Notes under the pieces: generated by a model
What the model was told of the DNA's origin: nothing
The model's input: only the letters and a program-made list of their open reading frames with translations
Databases searched by the model: none
Shown: piece after piece, positions 11,501 to 25,344 of the stretch
How positions within the stretch are numbered: the stretch's first letter is position 1
Layout of the letters: every line of letters starts with the position of its first letter
Position numbers and translations under genes: made by a program
Assembly (NCBI GenBank): GCA_035048815.1
Contig: JAUCBN010000036.1
Location: forward strand, 4,350,001 to 4,414,000
Direction of reading: 5' to 3'
Origin: Abelmoschus esculentus
Taxonomy: Eukaryota > Streptophyta > Magnoliopsida > Malvales > Malvaceae
Length of the DNA: 64,000 nucleotides

Positions 11501-14500
11501 CCAGCATCCTTATGAATTTGTGTTTCCTTTATTTTTAGTTTCTTTCCCAAGGAACTAGAAATTCTCTTGAACTTTTCTTTCCCATCATTGTCAGTTCATA
11601 TTTTGTCATATTTTATATATTCCTTTGTCTATGCTTCCTTCATCCAATCAGTCAAACACTTCTGCTATCTATGCTTAGAAATAGACATCTGTTTATCATT
11701 TTCTCCATTGTTTATATAAATCTGGTTTACTTTTCATTTGGTATTCTCTTTCCATCTATGTTCACACCCATTTTGCCTTGTTGTAATGCTGTAGATAAGT
11801 GACGTGATTTAAGGATGACTCGACTTTCTTCTTCCTGCAGGTTTTAAACAAGATAGATCTTCCAGGTGCTGAGCCAGATCGTGTTATCAGGGAGATTGAG
11901 GAGGTTGGTCTGTTCAGAGACATTAATGCATTTGTTCTGTGTGTGAGAACATGCTTGTGTATGTGTGTAAAGAGTATTATGGTGTTTTTTTTACAGTTGT
12001 AATTGTGTAAACGAAACCATCTGCTGGATTTACTAATCATAGGAAATGATTATCACTACAAGTGTTTTGGAACTACTGCTAAGTTAACATTTCTTTGTAG
12101 GTTATTGGTTTAGACTGTAGCAGGGCAATACGCTGCTCAGCAAAGGTTAGTTCAATATCCCCCTCTACTCTTATTTGCATGCTCAATATAGTTTATTTAT
12201 GTTATAGCAATCGGTAATTCTAAACAGAGTTTTTTTCCCCATCATTAGGAGGGAATTGGTATAACAGAAATTCTTAATGCCATTGTTGAAAAAATTCCTC
12301 CACCTCGAGATGCTGCAGCAAGTCCACTGAGAGCTTTAATATTTGATAGGTATAATTCTGGCTTTGTTTTGTTCATTGAACTTATTGGTTATATCAACCT
12401 GTCCTATGGATCATTTACGGATCATGTCTGGCATGTAGTTGACACATTTATCTTTTTGTGGGTGTAATATAATTTTCCTCCTATATTATTTCTATGGTCT
12501 TGAGTTCTAATGCTAGAGTTTGAATAAGTTAATAACATAAATGTCAATAGTGAAATATAATATCCTATGCTCTTTTCAAATCACTTTTCCGGTTTCAGCC
12601 TTTTGATGCATAGAAATGTTTATTTTCTCTTCTGATAACTTGAATTTTTTATTTTATTTTTTCCATTTATATTAGATAATCAAATCGGTAATTTACTTTG
12701 TGATGAAATTTCTTTTTATTGTCTACACAGCTACTATGATCCTTATCGTGGTGTTATTGTTTATTTTCGAGTCTTAGATGGGAGGATAAAGAAAGGTGAC
12801 AGAATTTATTTTATGGCCAGTCAGAAGGTAAATGTTATTTATCTTGTTCTTTCTGTTTCCCTTCTGTATAGAATGTACATTCATCCTTCGTATAAAAGTT
12901 CTTATAGTTCATGTCTTGGATGCAGGATTATTTTGCTGATGAAGTTGGGGTTTTATCTCCCAACCAGCTACAGGTGGACGAGTTGTATGCGGGTGAGGTA
13001 AATTGAAATTCATGGATTGTTGTTTGTTCCTACTAGTGTTTATCCTCAAATGGCATTATTTTGTTTTTCTTCTTGCATTCATTTCTCTCTCTCATTTGTG
13101 CTGAGGTAAGGAGTTCTATGCATTCTCAAAAAGGTTTAGTGTCATTTAGGGTTTAAATAATTTTAGTTTGGGACATTTATGTTCTTGTTATTGGCTTTTA
13201 TATTTAATTGGGTTAGTTTCAGGGTGCTCATACTGGGCGACTTCAAGAACACTTTTTGTGAACTTGTAGCACACCTCCAACTTTTATTTTTATGCCATAA
13301 GTTATTAAAAGAAATAGATTTCACATCAGAAGTCTTTGATCTAAGATAATGTTTCTGTTTTCTGTTTTCTGATCAAGGCACTTTTTTCTTTCACACCTTT
13401 GAATTTTACCAGTTGGGCATTTAGTGTCATTTTTTTTCTTTTCCACTCATTAACAAGCCTATTGATATCAATTTGTTTGAGTTGCCTTTTGTATTTATCA
13501 TAATAATGATGACAAGAATTACTTTTGCACTGCATTCATTTTCAAGTCAACTTGTACTATTAGTTATTAATAATAGGGTAGTGATGACATGGGTTTCAGT
13601 GTGGGTTACCCTGAATTAAGGTCATAAATCATAATGACTCTAACCAATTAATTTTGGAAATCATTTCCAAAACCCTCTCATTGATAGGGTATAGAATAAC
13701 TTCAAAGCATGTGTTGAGCATATTTGATAAATGAAAATAGGTAGAAAATACAAATGGAAAGCCCTTATACCAAATTAAAGCATTTGCCTAAAACATATTT
13801 GCAATTTCTTGAGAAGTTCCGCTTAAATATAGGCCTACTTTTCTAGTGCCAGATGCAAATGATGTCTGATATAACCACTTATGCTTTGAACAATTTTGAT
13901 ACTTTTTTGTCTTCTTGGTCTTAATTCAACTATATTTTTTTCCAGTTCTCTTTCTTTCTGTTGTCAACCTCTGTATCATTTGAATACTTTTAGGTAGGGT
14001 ATCTTTCGGCATCAATAAGGTCTGTTGCAGATGCCAGGGTGGGTGACACTATTACTCACTACGATAGAAAGGCAGAAAGCTCATTACCTGGATATGAGGA
14101 AGCAACTCCAATGGTCTTTTGTGGCCTATTTCCTGTTGATGCCGACCAGTATATTATTTTTTCCTTTCTCTTGAATTTCAGATGTTCATTAGTGCCTTTA
14201 TCTATGGCATTATTCATTTTTATGCAATGTACTGTTGGCAGGTTTCCAGAGTTGCGTGATGCGTTGGAAAAACTGCAACTGAATGATGCTGCATTGAAGG
14301 TAAACTATATAACATATTATCTAGCAAAACCTTTAGATTTTTTAATGCATAATGCATTCATAGTTTTTGCTTCAAAAAGAACTAGGTTATCAAAATCGTT
14401 GTTACTTCGAAAATAAGATTGTTGCCATAGCTATCGAGAATTTGTTTTGGCACCCTTGCACTGCCTTTATTGCACGGTCAGAGAGGTATCTCTTTCCATT

Positions 14501-17500
14501 TAAAAGTTATTTCTTCATACCACACTACTAAAATTATTTTTTACACAAACATGCATATTTTAATCCCAAAATAGAAAATTAAATCCTAACCCTTAAAATC
14601 TAAACCCTAAACTAAACATCTAAACCCTAAATTAGAGTCACTTGTGGAAAATAAATTTTCCACCACCAGTGTATGAAGTATTCTCTTATGAGCATGGGAT
14701 ATTTTCTCATAATTGAATTTTATTTTATTTTTGTAAAAAACATGATTATCAATTTTATTCTAATATATATTTTTATTCAAAAGTTAAATTTAATAACTAT
14801 TTACATGTTAAAATAATTATTTTTTAAAATTGTTTATGATGATTATTTCTGGAAATATATCTAAAACATATTTCAGAATGAAGTTAAATGCATCTAAATA
14901 GTGTTAAAATTTTAAAATATACTATTGCTCTTAAATTGTAATGTAAATTTTTATTTGTTTATTTTCTCATAGATTTGCATATGTGATTATGTCCACAAAA
15001 TTTTGAAGAAGGTATATTAGAAGTCATACTTAGTTAGTTACAGCCTTACAGGTATAAAATTATACTACTAATTCTATTAAATAAAAATAGGTAATAAAAA
15101 AAAAAACTCATTTACTTTAAGATTCAAAATTTGATGTTTATATCGTTTGTAAAACTTTGGTATTCATTCATGCACAGACAACTAATTTGTCATATACATA
15201 AAGAAAACTAATGCAATGCCTCTGTATGGCCATGTGCCTCATGATTTAATCATATGGAATGTTTTGTTTTATACATTTTTTAATAATTCTCGAGGGAAAA
15301 CTACATGGCGTATGTGACATGCCATATGTTCATTTGTTTTAGTTTTTTGAATCACATCAACTTTACCGTATATGTTGGTATACAAAGATTAGTTAATGAA
15401 ATTGCTCAGTGTGATAATATTTCTCTTTGTAAATGTTTTGGTCTTAAATTTATAGTTTGAGCCTGAGACCTCAAGTGCTATGGGTTTTGGCTTTAGATGT
15501 GGCTTCTTGGGTCTTCTCCACATGGAAATTGTTCAGGCATGACCTCTTTGCCCCTGAAATGTATCTTGTCGCCGCTTATTACTACAAGTTGAAATTCTTA
15601 ACAATTTTTGAAATTCAACGTTGGCTTTGACAATTTATAGTTTTACAGGAAAGACTTGAAAGGGAGTACAATCTGAGCCTAATAACCACTGCTCCAAGTG
15701 TTGTGTACAGAGTGAACTGTGTAAATAATGAAACAGTAATTTCTCCTCAACCTAAGCACTTTTATTTATATTATATTTCAAATGTTGACAAGAAGGTGAT
15801 GCTTTTTAATAATTGTTTATGTCCTTGCATCAAGAAGAAGCTTTGGGATTTTGAGAAAACATTTATAAACAATTTTCATTGTCATCCGATTTCCCTTTGT
15901 TCATGTTTTGTGTTCGAGAAACAATAATTTTGTCATACTTATTGCTTTTCAAATATGAATATTATTGAAGGTTGAGTGCTCAAATCCATCTTTACTTCCT
16001 GAACCTGGACAACGAAGGTCGATCGAGGAGCCAGTTGTTAAGGTTAATTCATTTGTATTGAGTTATTTTTTACTTAATTGCTTTAATTGAGTTTTTCTGA
16101 AACTTATAGATTTATATGCTATTCTTTATCATGTAACATGTATAGATTGAGATGCTTACGCCGAAGGACTATATTGGTTCATTGATGGAATTGGCTCAAG
16201 ATAGAAGAGGAGAGTTCAAAGAGATGAAATATATTACTGAGAATAGAGCATCCATCATCTATGAGTTACCACTTGCAGAGGTGAGATATTCCCTTTTATT
16301 TTGGACCATCCTGCTTTATTTGCTGCCAAAGATCTCTTTATAGATAGCATAAACCATTTTTATGTATAATTTTCCATGCTTCTTTTGCTCAGTCTGTGTA
16401 TGTTTATTTCACAGATGGTAGGTGACTTTTTCGACCAGTTAAAGTCCAGAAGTAAGGGCTATGCTAGCATGGAATATACTTTCATTGGGTGAGTTCCTGT
16501 AAGAGTAGTTGTTATATCCTTATTTTGAGGGTAGTTGGTATCCTTTACATTTTATCATTCTGCAAGAATAATGACTTTTGGATTAACTCCACAACTACAT
16601 TTTTTTTGTCTGAGACTTGACATTTTTCAAATATACATTTCATTTTCACTAAATATTCTTCTTTTGTCCTAGGTATATTTGTCCTGTTGTACCTTTAATC
16701 TCTCCACTATATCTTTGGCACTAATTAGTATCAACTCGCAATGATGTTTCGTCTTGAAATTTAATTGCTTAACATTTTATTTAAAGAAAACATTTCATGA
16801 TTGTCATTGTTAGAAAGTTCTTGAGCTCTAGAATTTAACTAGAAAATTTTATTTTGGGAAATGAAGCATTTGTAATTTGCACCAGTCATAGGTATAATCA
16901 TTTCCTTCTCTACCAGGTATAAGGAAAGTGAATTGATAAAGCTTGACATTCAGATTAATGGTGAGCCTGTGGAACCATTGTCCACTATCGTACACAAGGA
17001 TAAGGTGAGGCTAGTATTTTCATTTTAAATTACTGCAAATTTCTGATAAACTGACTCAACATGTATTTTATTTTTTTAATTTTAGATCCAATAAGATTTG
17101 CACAAAACGAAAACGGTTTGTCGTATGCAACCTTCATTGTTGTTGTTATTATTATTTATCTTGACATCCATCTATTATATGAGTTATCAAGTAGGAAAGG
17201 AAATATCCATTGGTTTGAACAAGATTGCCCAAGATTAATTTGTTTAAACAATGTAATTGATTAGTTGATTGGAACATAAAGATAGGTAGAATGATATATC
17301 CATTGTAAAAACAATGAGCATTTGTGACCACAAACAAATTATAAAAGTAAATTGCTAAGGGAAATTTAATGTCAATGTTAAGTAACAATGATGATTTTTT
17401 GAACACAAACAAATTATACAAGTAAATTGCTAACCTAAGGAAAACTTAATGTGTCAATTTTGGTGTACTTTTGTATCTGCCGGGTTTTTACCTAAACCTG

Positions 17501-20390
17501 TCATTCAAATCTTACAGGCTAAAAACAATATTAACAGACATGGTCCAGATCATGTTCTTGAATCTACTTTTCAACCTAATTTTTATGATACCTTTGTTAT
17601 TATTTTAGATGTTTTGCATGTATTGAAACATGCTTGTTGCATTCTTAATTTCTTGTTTTCACATGTGGTATTACAATAGCATAACTCCTTTTTGTTTATT
17701 AAATCATGCTTAACTTTGTATGTTGAAAAAGCAGTTTAATCAACTTCCCCTACCATTCTGTAGGCATATTCTGTTGGGAGGGCTTTGACTCAAAAGCTGA
17801 AGGAGCTTATACCTAGACAAATGTTTAAAGTACCAATTCAAGTAAGATGATTTTAACCAATTCTTGTCAAGTATTTGGTATATTATTTGAAGACTGCATA
17901 ATGCATAGAAGCTGCTTTGTTGTTGCATTTATCTGTTAATTTGATTCTTTTTGATGAAACAATATGTGGTTCGGTACATACTCTATGTTCGGTACATTAT
18001 ACCTGATTAGTATGTTTATACTACCATAGTTTTGTTATCATTAGTGAACTTCTACTAGTATGCCAGTGAGTTCTTTTTGGAGCCGCAATGAAACAAATGA
18101 TAAAATAGTTGAAAATCATTTATTTGTCCTATTTCACTCTTCTATGTTCTGTTTTACGGTGTAAGGCATTTGTCCTTGGACACGAAACTAAGAATTCCAC
18201 GATCTATTTAATTTTTTCTTCATATTGTGTTACCAAAATCATTTCTTTTACTATTTTCCTATGCTTATGTAATGTTCCAAATGCTTGGAATGTTAGTGTT
18301 GTAAATTTTGTAAGTAAATATTTACTTAATTACAGGGGTGACTTTACATGGCCTAATTTTATTAACTAGATTGATTTGAGATGGTTATTTAGACATGACT
18401 GGATTCTCTAGCTTGTTATGAATTTATTTACCTTTTCTATTATTTGAATACATACAAAGAAAAAATCATTTTTCTTCTTTTTCCCTTTCACATGATATCA
18501 GATCACATGGTGTTCTATTCAAGTCTAATTTTTAGTGAGTTCGTTCATGCGTATGCCTTTGTGAAAGTGTTTGGAGTTTGTATTTTGTTCTGATCATATA
18601 CTGTGATTGAACATATCTTTGAGGTCCTTGTATTATGCATTATCTACTATTTATGATCGTCTCATTGGAGTTAACAAACGTCATCTTCTGTTAACTCTAA
18701 TTATCTACAATTAAAAGCAAGAAAAGGAATGAGAAACAGAAAAGAATCGCTAGCCATTGAGCTTGTTTTTTAATGAAGTGTATTTGTTTTTATTTTTCCA
18801 CCTATTATCGAGTGGATACTCATTTGTGTTACATACTCATTTCAGGCATGCATAGGTTCAAAAGTAATTGCTAGTGAATCTTTATCAGCAATTAGAAAGG
18901 ACGTTTTGGCCAAATGCTACGGTAAGTTTGTTTTGGATTGGATTTTTCTATGTGAAACATTTCTCTCTTCACGTACTGCAAACACTCTTTCCAATACAGT
19001 CTTAAGCTTGGAGTTCGATGTGGGAAGATTATTTGAGCAATTTATTATTAATTTTTTTTACAAGATATCTTGTTCTGTTTATAGTTAGGCTTCTGATACG
19101 CCTCAGTTTTAATTGTATTCTAATGACTCATTGATGTCTTTTTATTGCATGATGACAAGATTTTGTCTTTGTTCAACTTTGTAGGTGGGGATATCTCAAG
19201 AAAAAAGAAACTCCTCAAGAAACAGGTTCTTATATTTACTTTTCACAGTATGGCATTGGACCGTAATGTGTTTTCTCATCTTTCCTTGCTTCTCAAACCA
19301 AAAATATTTGTGTTGAGGAGCAATAGTGTAACACTGAATGACTGTTTTTCCATGATAAGCATGCTTGTTGCTAGACAATTCTATTCCTGGCATGTTTTTA
19401 TTATTCTATTATCACAGCTAGACAATTTTACTGAACTGTCTCACTATAACCACGATCTGGCTGTTCAATTGCTTCACCTGGAATTGAAGTTAAACTGGTC
19501 AATATTCTTAACAATAAGTAGAAGTGAGGTCAATTTGGAAGCTGGTCTTGTTCAATGCTCTAAACTAAGCGATATATTATAGTTCAACATTAAGTCGGAA
19601 GTGATAGATTTGGATATTGATGCTTCAAATACTTTTATCCGATTTCATTCCCGCTGAGGAACCTATAACTCTCGAGTAAAGGTCAAGATTGATATTGTTG
19701 GCAACTATGATTCCTGACAACTTATTTTAACTGCTTTTAAGTCATAGGGTTAGATCTAAAGTGTAGGTTTTATTCATTAACAAAGTTATTATGTAGATGG
19801 TTTTTCCATTTAGATTCTGGCAGAGAGTTGGCGGAAAGAAAACCCGATAAAAATTGAAATTTTGTATGCCTTAGATTAGCTAAGTAAGAGTTTAGAAAGA
19901 ATTTACCAAATACAAAATGGAACCACATGAAGATGTATTCTTAGACCCTTTGACACACATTATTACTTGGTCTTGTTTAGGACCCCTAAGCATTACACTC
20001 ATAGCTAGGTTGCTTCAATGGGGTCCAAAAGTGTATAATTGCTGCAGGAAATACTGGTAAACTGCTGTCTAGTGATTCGAAAGAAGTTAGATGTGGATAT
20101 TTGCAGTTAAGTACTTGAAACAAAATATCACTGGGATTGAAACAACCCTTAATATGGTAGAATACTCGAAAGTAATGTAGAATAACATCAGTGGCATTGC
20201 GTAAAATAATAATGTAAAATGTCGTCTCCACCTTTCCCTGTCAATTTCCTTTTTTTTCCCCTCTAAAAGACAATTTCCTTTGCTAACATCACAGGCTGAA
20301 GGGAAGAAAAGAATGAAGGCCATAGGCAAAGTTGATGTACCCCAAGAAGCCTTCATGGCAGTGTTGAAACTTGAGAAGGAAGTTCTATGA
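8575..20390 (+). CDS. LEPA: Chloroplast translation factor LepA/EF4 (GUF1-like GTPase)
   Basis: LepA (EF4) is a ribosome-associated GTPase that assists chloroplast translation. Twenty-one exons join in frame to 680 codons plus stop: 8575-8988, 10126-10212, 10716-10772, 10971-11036, 11841-11903, 12101-12145, 12249-12349, 12731-12827, 12926-12997, 13994-14148, 14242-14299, 15456-15536, 15649-15735, 15971-16042, 16146-16280, 16415-16488, 16917-17004, 17764-17841, 18846-18921, 19185-19225, 20295-20390. Residues 1 to about 65 are basic, Ser/Arg-rich and acid-poor, as in plastid transit peptides. GTPase motifs follow: AHIDHGKS (92-99), RGITIK (131-136), DTPGH (157-161), NKID (211-214) and CSAK (241-244). 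The LepA-specific [12 protein letters not shown] and the C-terminal basic tail ([14 protein letters not shown]) are present. The length is about that of plant cpLEPA (around 680). Intron 12 uses a GC donor (CAG|GCATGA). No coding defect is seen. Confidence 0.95.
9306..9323 (+). repeat. Poly-A run in LepA intron 1
   Basis: Eighteen consecutive A residues in the first intron. This is a simple repeat, or possibly the tail of a decayed retroposon; no flanking duplication was found. Confidence 0.6.
17330..17458 (+). repeat. Imperfect direct repeat in LepA intron 17
   Basis: A segment of about 47 bp beginning CACAAACAAATTATA at 17330 recurs at about 17404-17458 with small differences (AGTAAATTGCTAA is shared). 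It looks like a local tandem duplication in intronic DNA. Confidence 0.6.
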
Positions 20391-22955
20391 TTTGATCATC
20401 ATACAATCCAAACACAATTGTATCTTGTAAGTTGTATCTTTCTCATAAAACATTAATGAAATGTTCAGTTCAGTTTGTGGTATCCAAAGTGCAGTAGCAA
20501 TTCTTTACAGAGTTTTGGGATCAATTACAATACTAAAATTTCCTAGATAAAGCAATATATATAGGATTCATATCATCTTATAATTCATGTATATTAGATG
20601 TTTCCATTTATTTACTAAAATTTACATGTTTCCATTTATTTATTTATTTATTAGCATATCATCTTATAATTCGTGTATATTAGTATACGTATGTGTTAGG
20701 ATCAAATTATATGCACTAATTTGGGCTGTTAGATGATGATAATTGATTAAGATTACTTTCTTATTTTATTTAAGTGATAATTTTTATATCTTTTACTGTT
20801 AATTTCATCTATCCATTTTACTGTGAAAGAGCTTCTATTGTTGATACCCTGACGGGATTCATACCGTTATTATCTCAACCAATAATTTATTGATTCGAAT
20901 ATTAAATTTTACTCAATTTTTAAATAACCAAATCAGATCAAAGGTGAGCTTTAAATTATATTTCTTATCCATGTACAATTTAGTTAAAATTAAACTCACC
21001 TTTTAACCTGAGTTTTACATATTTTTATATTTAAAATCATTTGTCAAATTTAACATTGTTGTTCACATATCAAACCAATGGTAAAATAAAATTATAATTG
21101 ATTAATTGTGGTTGGGGAAAGACTCTTGTAGAGTGAGTTCCCCACCATTTTTAGGAAGTAACCCACCAACACCTTTAATAAAAGAAAACATACATATTTT
21201 AGGTAAATAATCTAAAACGTGTATCATTTTATTTTTTATATTTTTAATTAAGGATAATTACTTTATGCATAAGGGATGTAAAGTTTTTCACACAAGTGTG
21301 TTTAATTTAGGGTTAAAATCTAAAATTAAAATCCTTAACGTTAGATTGACGTATGTTAAAAATGATTTTTGTTAAAAAGGTGATTTTGACTCTTAAGTTA
21401 TGCCAAATATTTTTTTTAGAATAAAAATAATTTTTCACCCGACTTCAAAAGTCAAGATTTTTTGCTCTTGGGGTGGAAAATCATTTTTGAGTGTGAAGTT
21501 ATTATTTTACCCCTAATTATTAATACTAATATATTAAAATAATATTAAATATAATAATTATTTTATTAAATTGATATTTAGTAGTTAATAAAATAATTAT
21601 TAAATATTTTAAATATAATACTTATTAAAATTAATATTAAAATTTTAATATTTTAAATAAAAATAAATAATAAAATAATATTAAATATAATAAAATATTT
21701 TATTTTTCTTTAAGAACAAACAAGCACTTCTATCGAAGGAATCGCGGAGTTTTAATTTTTAATTTATTGATCTTAACTAATTTTTATCAATCAAGGAAGG
21801 TAAACCTATTGATTTGTTATTGATTTTCATAGAGAAATTAAGATATTGAACTTACCAAAACCTAGCTAATTTCTATGGAATCCAAGCTTAAATCCTTACT
21901 AATTTTTAAGGTTTCGTGTTGATTTGAACATTTGTAAACATGTTCGTCTAATATTTGCACATGTTAACCAAAATTATGAGATTATATCACTGGTCCTTAA
22001 TTTTATACGATTTCACAGTTTGAAGTTTAAAGTTTACCTTGTATTAAATTTAGTTCATATTTTATTAATATTTTAAATGTAAAAAATAAAAGAAAATGGA
22101 AGAATCGGATAAATGAGTGAATAAACAAGTTTTTTTGTGAACATAAATAAATCGATCACATCTATGTTTATGTTCGTTTATTCGTTTATTAAGCGAACAT
22201 AAAAATTATGTTCATACTCAACCTAATAAACAAACATAAACGAACGATATGAATGATTCATCAAATGCTCTAATCATTTACACTCTAGATACGAGTCAGA
22301 TTTTTAACCAACCCTAACTCAACACAAAAATATATAGGATTCACCCAAAACCAACCCAACATATAAAAAATAAAAATAAAGAATTTACAAAAAAATTATA
22401 TTATAAATTTATTTATAATATTTTTGTTAAATCAGCTATTTTAGATATAAAAAATATATAATATATTAAATTCTAATTAATAAAAATAATATTTTTAATA
22501 ATAAAATAAATTAAATCTTCTTAAAAAAATTTCTCTCTATTGCATAAAAATAATATTTTTAATAATAAAATAAATTAAATCTTCTTAAAAAAATTTCTCT
22601 CTAAAGCAATAGAAAAGGACTTAAAGATATTCTCTGTTTGATATACTATTTCATGTAATAATTGTCTTATAATCTAATAAACCTCTTCTTTTACACTTTA
22701 TGGGGATTTGGGTTTCTTTACTTCCCCAAAGAAAAAAGCAAAACAAATACCAAGCAGACACCTTCTCAAAGATGGCAACTTTGCATCATTAAAGCTGAAG
22801 CCTTACCTCGATAAACAAACTCTTGAGTCCCATCTCTATAGCTGTGAAGACACCCTAAAAATGTGGGCACTTATTTTTAACAAAATCCGTGTACATTGCA
22901 ATGGTCTGAGTAAATCTGTTTCTTTTATAAAAGGGGTGGAACCTGAATAAGTAGA
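20391..22955. other. AT-rich intergenic region with no gene seen
   Basis: This is the LepA 3' flank followed by about 2.5 kb of AT-rich DNA. Minor features are a short direct repeat (ATCATCTTATAATTC at about 20573 and 20657) and an ATAAACGAAC/GTTCGTTTAT-rich inverted patch near 22130-22250 that may be a transposon remnant. A perfect 60-bp duplication at 22480-22603 is listed separately. Open frames here are short and show no family resemblance. Confidence 0.5.
22480..22603 (+). repeat. Perfect 60-bp direct duplication
   Basis: Positions 22480-22539 and 22544-22603 are identical, separated by four bases (ttgc). The unit runs from ATAAAAATAATATTTTT to AAATTTCTCTCTA. It is AT-rich and noncoding, and the absence of any mismatch suggests a recent origin. 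Confidence 0.9.
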
Positions 22956-25344
22956 ATGGCTTATTATAGCTTAGAGCAAAGATTTTGGTGTCAGCGTGTT
23001 TTAAGGCTCGGTTTTGTTTTTGGTTTGGTTTGTGTATGTTTGGGTGTTCACATTTTTGGTCGGACACTGTTGTGGCGTTTGCAGAAGTCAAGAGCTGAGC
23101 CTGAGGTGCCATGTCCTTCTTGCCTTTGCGACTGCTTTTCCCAGGCTGACTTTATTATACCACCGGGTTAGTTTATCAGAATTTCGCCTCTCATTTATCA
23201 GAATTCGATATATGGCAATTAAGTTTTAACATGATGTGATGTGAGTTGCTGGATTTGTAGCATAATATGTTGACAGTAACACTCTGCATAGTCTGGAACA
23301 TAATGTATCATCCTGGTTAAATGGACATTATTGTTTATTGAATCTACAATTGCTGCTGCTCTTGGATCAGTATCATCATGCATAGGCTCACAGGTTTATG
23401 ATTAAAATTGTCTTGGATCTTTTAACTAAGATTTGGAGAATGAGAACAGGACAAGTTGAAAACCAGGGATTTAGAAAACACAACATTTTAACTCACACTA
23501 GAATTCTATGTTGTATGTGCTATGTGGATTAGCCAACAACTTATACTAGTCAGGTTGATGGAGGTTATGGAGTCCTATTAATTCCACCTTTATCAGATTG
23601 TAGTATTTAAGATGTCGGTTCCACGAGAACTGAGTCAACCTTGCTACTTCTTATGACTGTACTAAGAAAACTAAAAACACAAGTAAATGAATTGGTTGAA
23701 TTATGGCTAAGATAATTATAAAAACATAAAATTAATTAACGGAATAATAAGATAAAGGCGATGCTAGATTGAGTACTTTATAGAGGAAAATCCAGTTATG
23801 TTAAGTATCCACTTATTAATGCAGTGGGTTGAATTGCCGCCTTGGCGGATCGCATTAAGGGTCGCCGCAGCTGCCTAGACGGGGTTATGCCTTGTCGACA
23901 ATTCAACATTCTATAGTTCGACAGAGCATCCTTGTATGTCTTCTTCCTTATCCCTAAGCGAAGAGAACTGTTGAAACCCACGTCTTGATGATACCTCCCG
24001 TCGTGAATCAAAGACGGACAACAACCAAACACATGCATCCTATTAGTCGCTGAAATCCTTGATGGATTAGTCAATGCCCATGAGCAAAGACCATATTTTC
24101 TCGTTTCGTGAACCTACATCTTCCAATACTAGGCAAATAAATTTTTCTCACATACTTATTTTTCGAACTCATATGCAAGAAAAGTAACTACCAAAAGAGA
24201 ATAAACTATGAAATAGGTTTTGCATTAATAAATATCAAACATAATATAACCTTCATCACCAACTACTCCACAAACAATCTAAACCTCTGAAAGACTTAGA
24301 ACATGATGAGGCTGTGACTAAAGGTATAATAATATGAGAATCCGTCTCGACTCTACACTAAACCTAAACCTAATAAGTGCCTTATATAGGCCAAGTCCTA
24401 AGTTGACCTTTCCATGCAAGGAAAGAGTTCTAAACGAGAAAGAAATCTAATTCCTAATTAAACTATATTAATTTAATCTTATTTCTTAAAATATCTCTTC
24501 TTTTTCCGCGGTTGACTTTGACATGGGCTTGACCTCCTAACTGAGTTTTCTTTTTTCTCGTGCTCTTTGTCCGTTGAGTTCGGTTTCTTTTCCTCTTTTT
24601 GTTGAGCACCAATTGTTATCTTTTATGCTGCTGCGACGGCTTTCAGAATGTTGCCATGACGGGTGTTTCGTCTGCAATTCAGTATCTATTTTTTTCTTTG
24701 GCCCTTGTTTCCTGTCTAAGAAAGAAAACTGTCAAACGTATATGTTTTATGCCAAAAAGTAGATAATTTCATATAGTTAGTGTTCGGATGCTGAGATGTG
24801 AAAAATAATCAGAAATATCCTATTATCGCCTTTAATTCTGTCTTTATTGGCAATAAACGAGTGAGGAAATGATATGAAAAATGAGACTTTTGAGTGCTAA
24901 TCACAGGTCATCTGGCTGTGCCTAAATTTTCTTTGCTGTTGGCATTTGAGGATCAGGAAACTTTCACCCATGACTACTTCATTGTGGGGGCTTCATATAT
25001 GATCTATCTCATTCCTTGTTAATTAAGCTATGTTATTTGTAGGGTAGGTTGCAGCGAAAACGATCCGGATTTAAATGAAGAACTGGAGAACAGAGGAGAT
25101 TGCATTGCAGAAGATTGTAAACGATGATACGAAGGAGCGTTCATTGGCGCAAACAATCAATGCGAAAAGAGTCTCCTCGCACTACCAGAAAGAAGCAGAG
25201 AAATGCAATGCAGGAGTAGAAACTTGCGAGGAAGCCAGGGAAAGGGCTGAAGCACAACTCAGAGAGGAGCTCAAGCTAACGACCTTGTGGGAGAAACGGG
25301 ATCATCGAGTTGGTTGGGGACGTCAAAATAGGGTACATACTTGA
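22956..25344 (+). pseudogene. DUF1068-family membrane protein gene with frameshifting deletion
   Basis: Plant DUF1068 proteins are small single-pass membrane proteins of unknown function. Exon 1 (22956 to about 23168) encodes a hydrophobic segment (LGFVFGLVCVCLGVHIFG) and the Cys-rich CPSCLCDCFSQADF. The best acceptor is the TAG just before GTTGCAGCGAAAAC near 25051, giving PPG joined to CSENDPDLNEELE. The C-terminal part typical of the family follows: EEIALQKIVNDDTKERSLAQ, SSHYQKEAEKCNAGVETCEE and ending TLWEKRDHRVGWGRQNRVHT. The two parts of exon 2 are in different frames: the CSENDPDL frame meets a stop within about 15 codons, and about seven residues expected between ELE and TEE are missing. 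A deletion of roughly 20 bp fits. It is therefore probably a pseudogene. The 1.9-kb intron contains an unidentified GC-richer block at 23790-24120. Confidence 0.72.
23790..24560. other. Unidentified block inside the DUF1068 intron, possible retroelement remnant
   Basis: Within the intron, 23790-24120 is GC-richer than its surroundings and has a 92-codon open frame on the minus strand (23796-24074) without recognisable similarity. It is followed by a GTGCCTTATATAGGCC phrase at about 24378 that looks like an LTR-type promoter. No matching second repeat or target duplication was seen, so the identity is open. Confidence 0.25.

Noticed and set aside
14560..14640. CTAAACCC-like runs in LepA intron 11, suggestive of telomere repeat
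   Set aside because: There are only a few degenerate units in AT-rich intron DNA; not a telomeric or interstitial telomere array.
22708..22950. 80-codon ORF just upstream of the DUF1068 start
   Set aside because: It is out of frame with the DUF1068 exon and has no recognisable domain; probably leader or promoter DNA.
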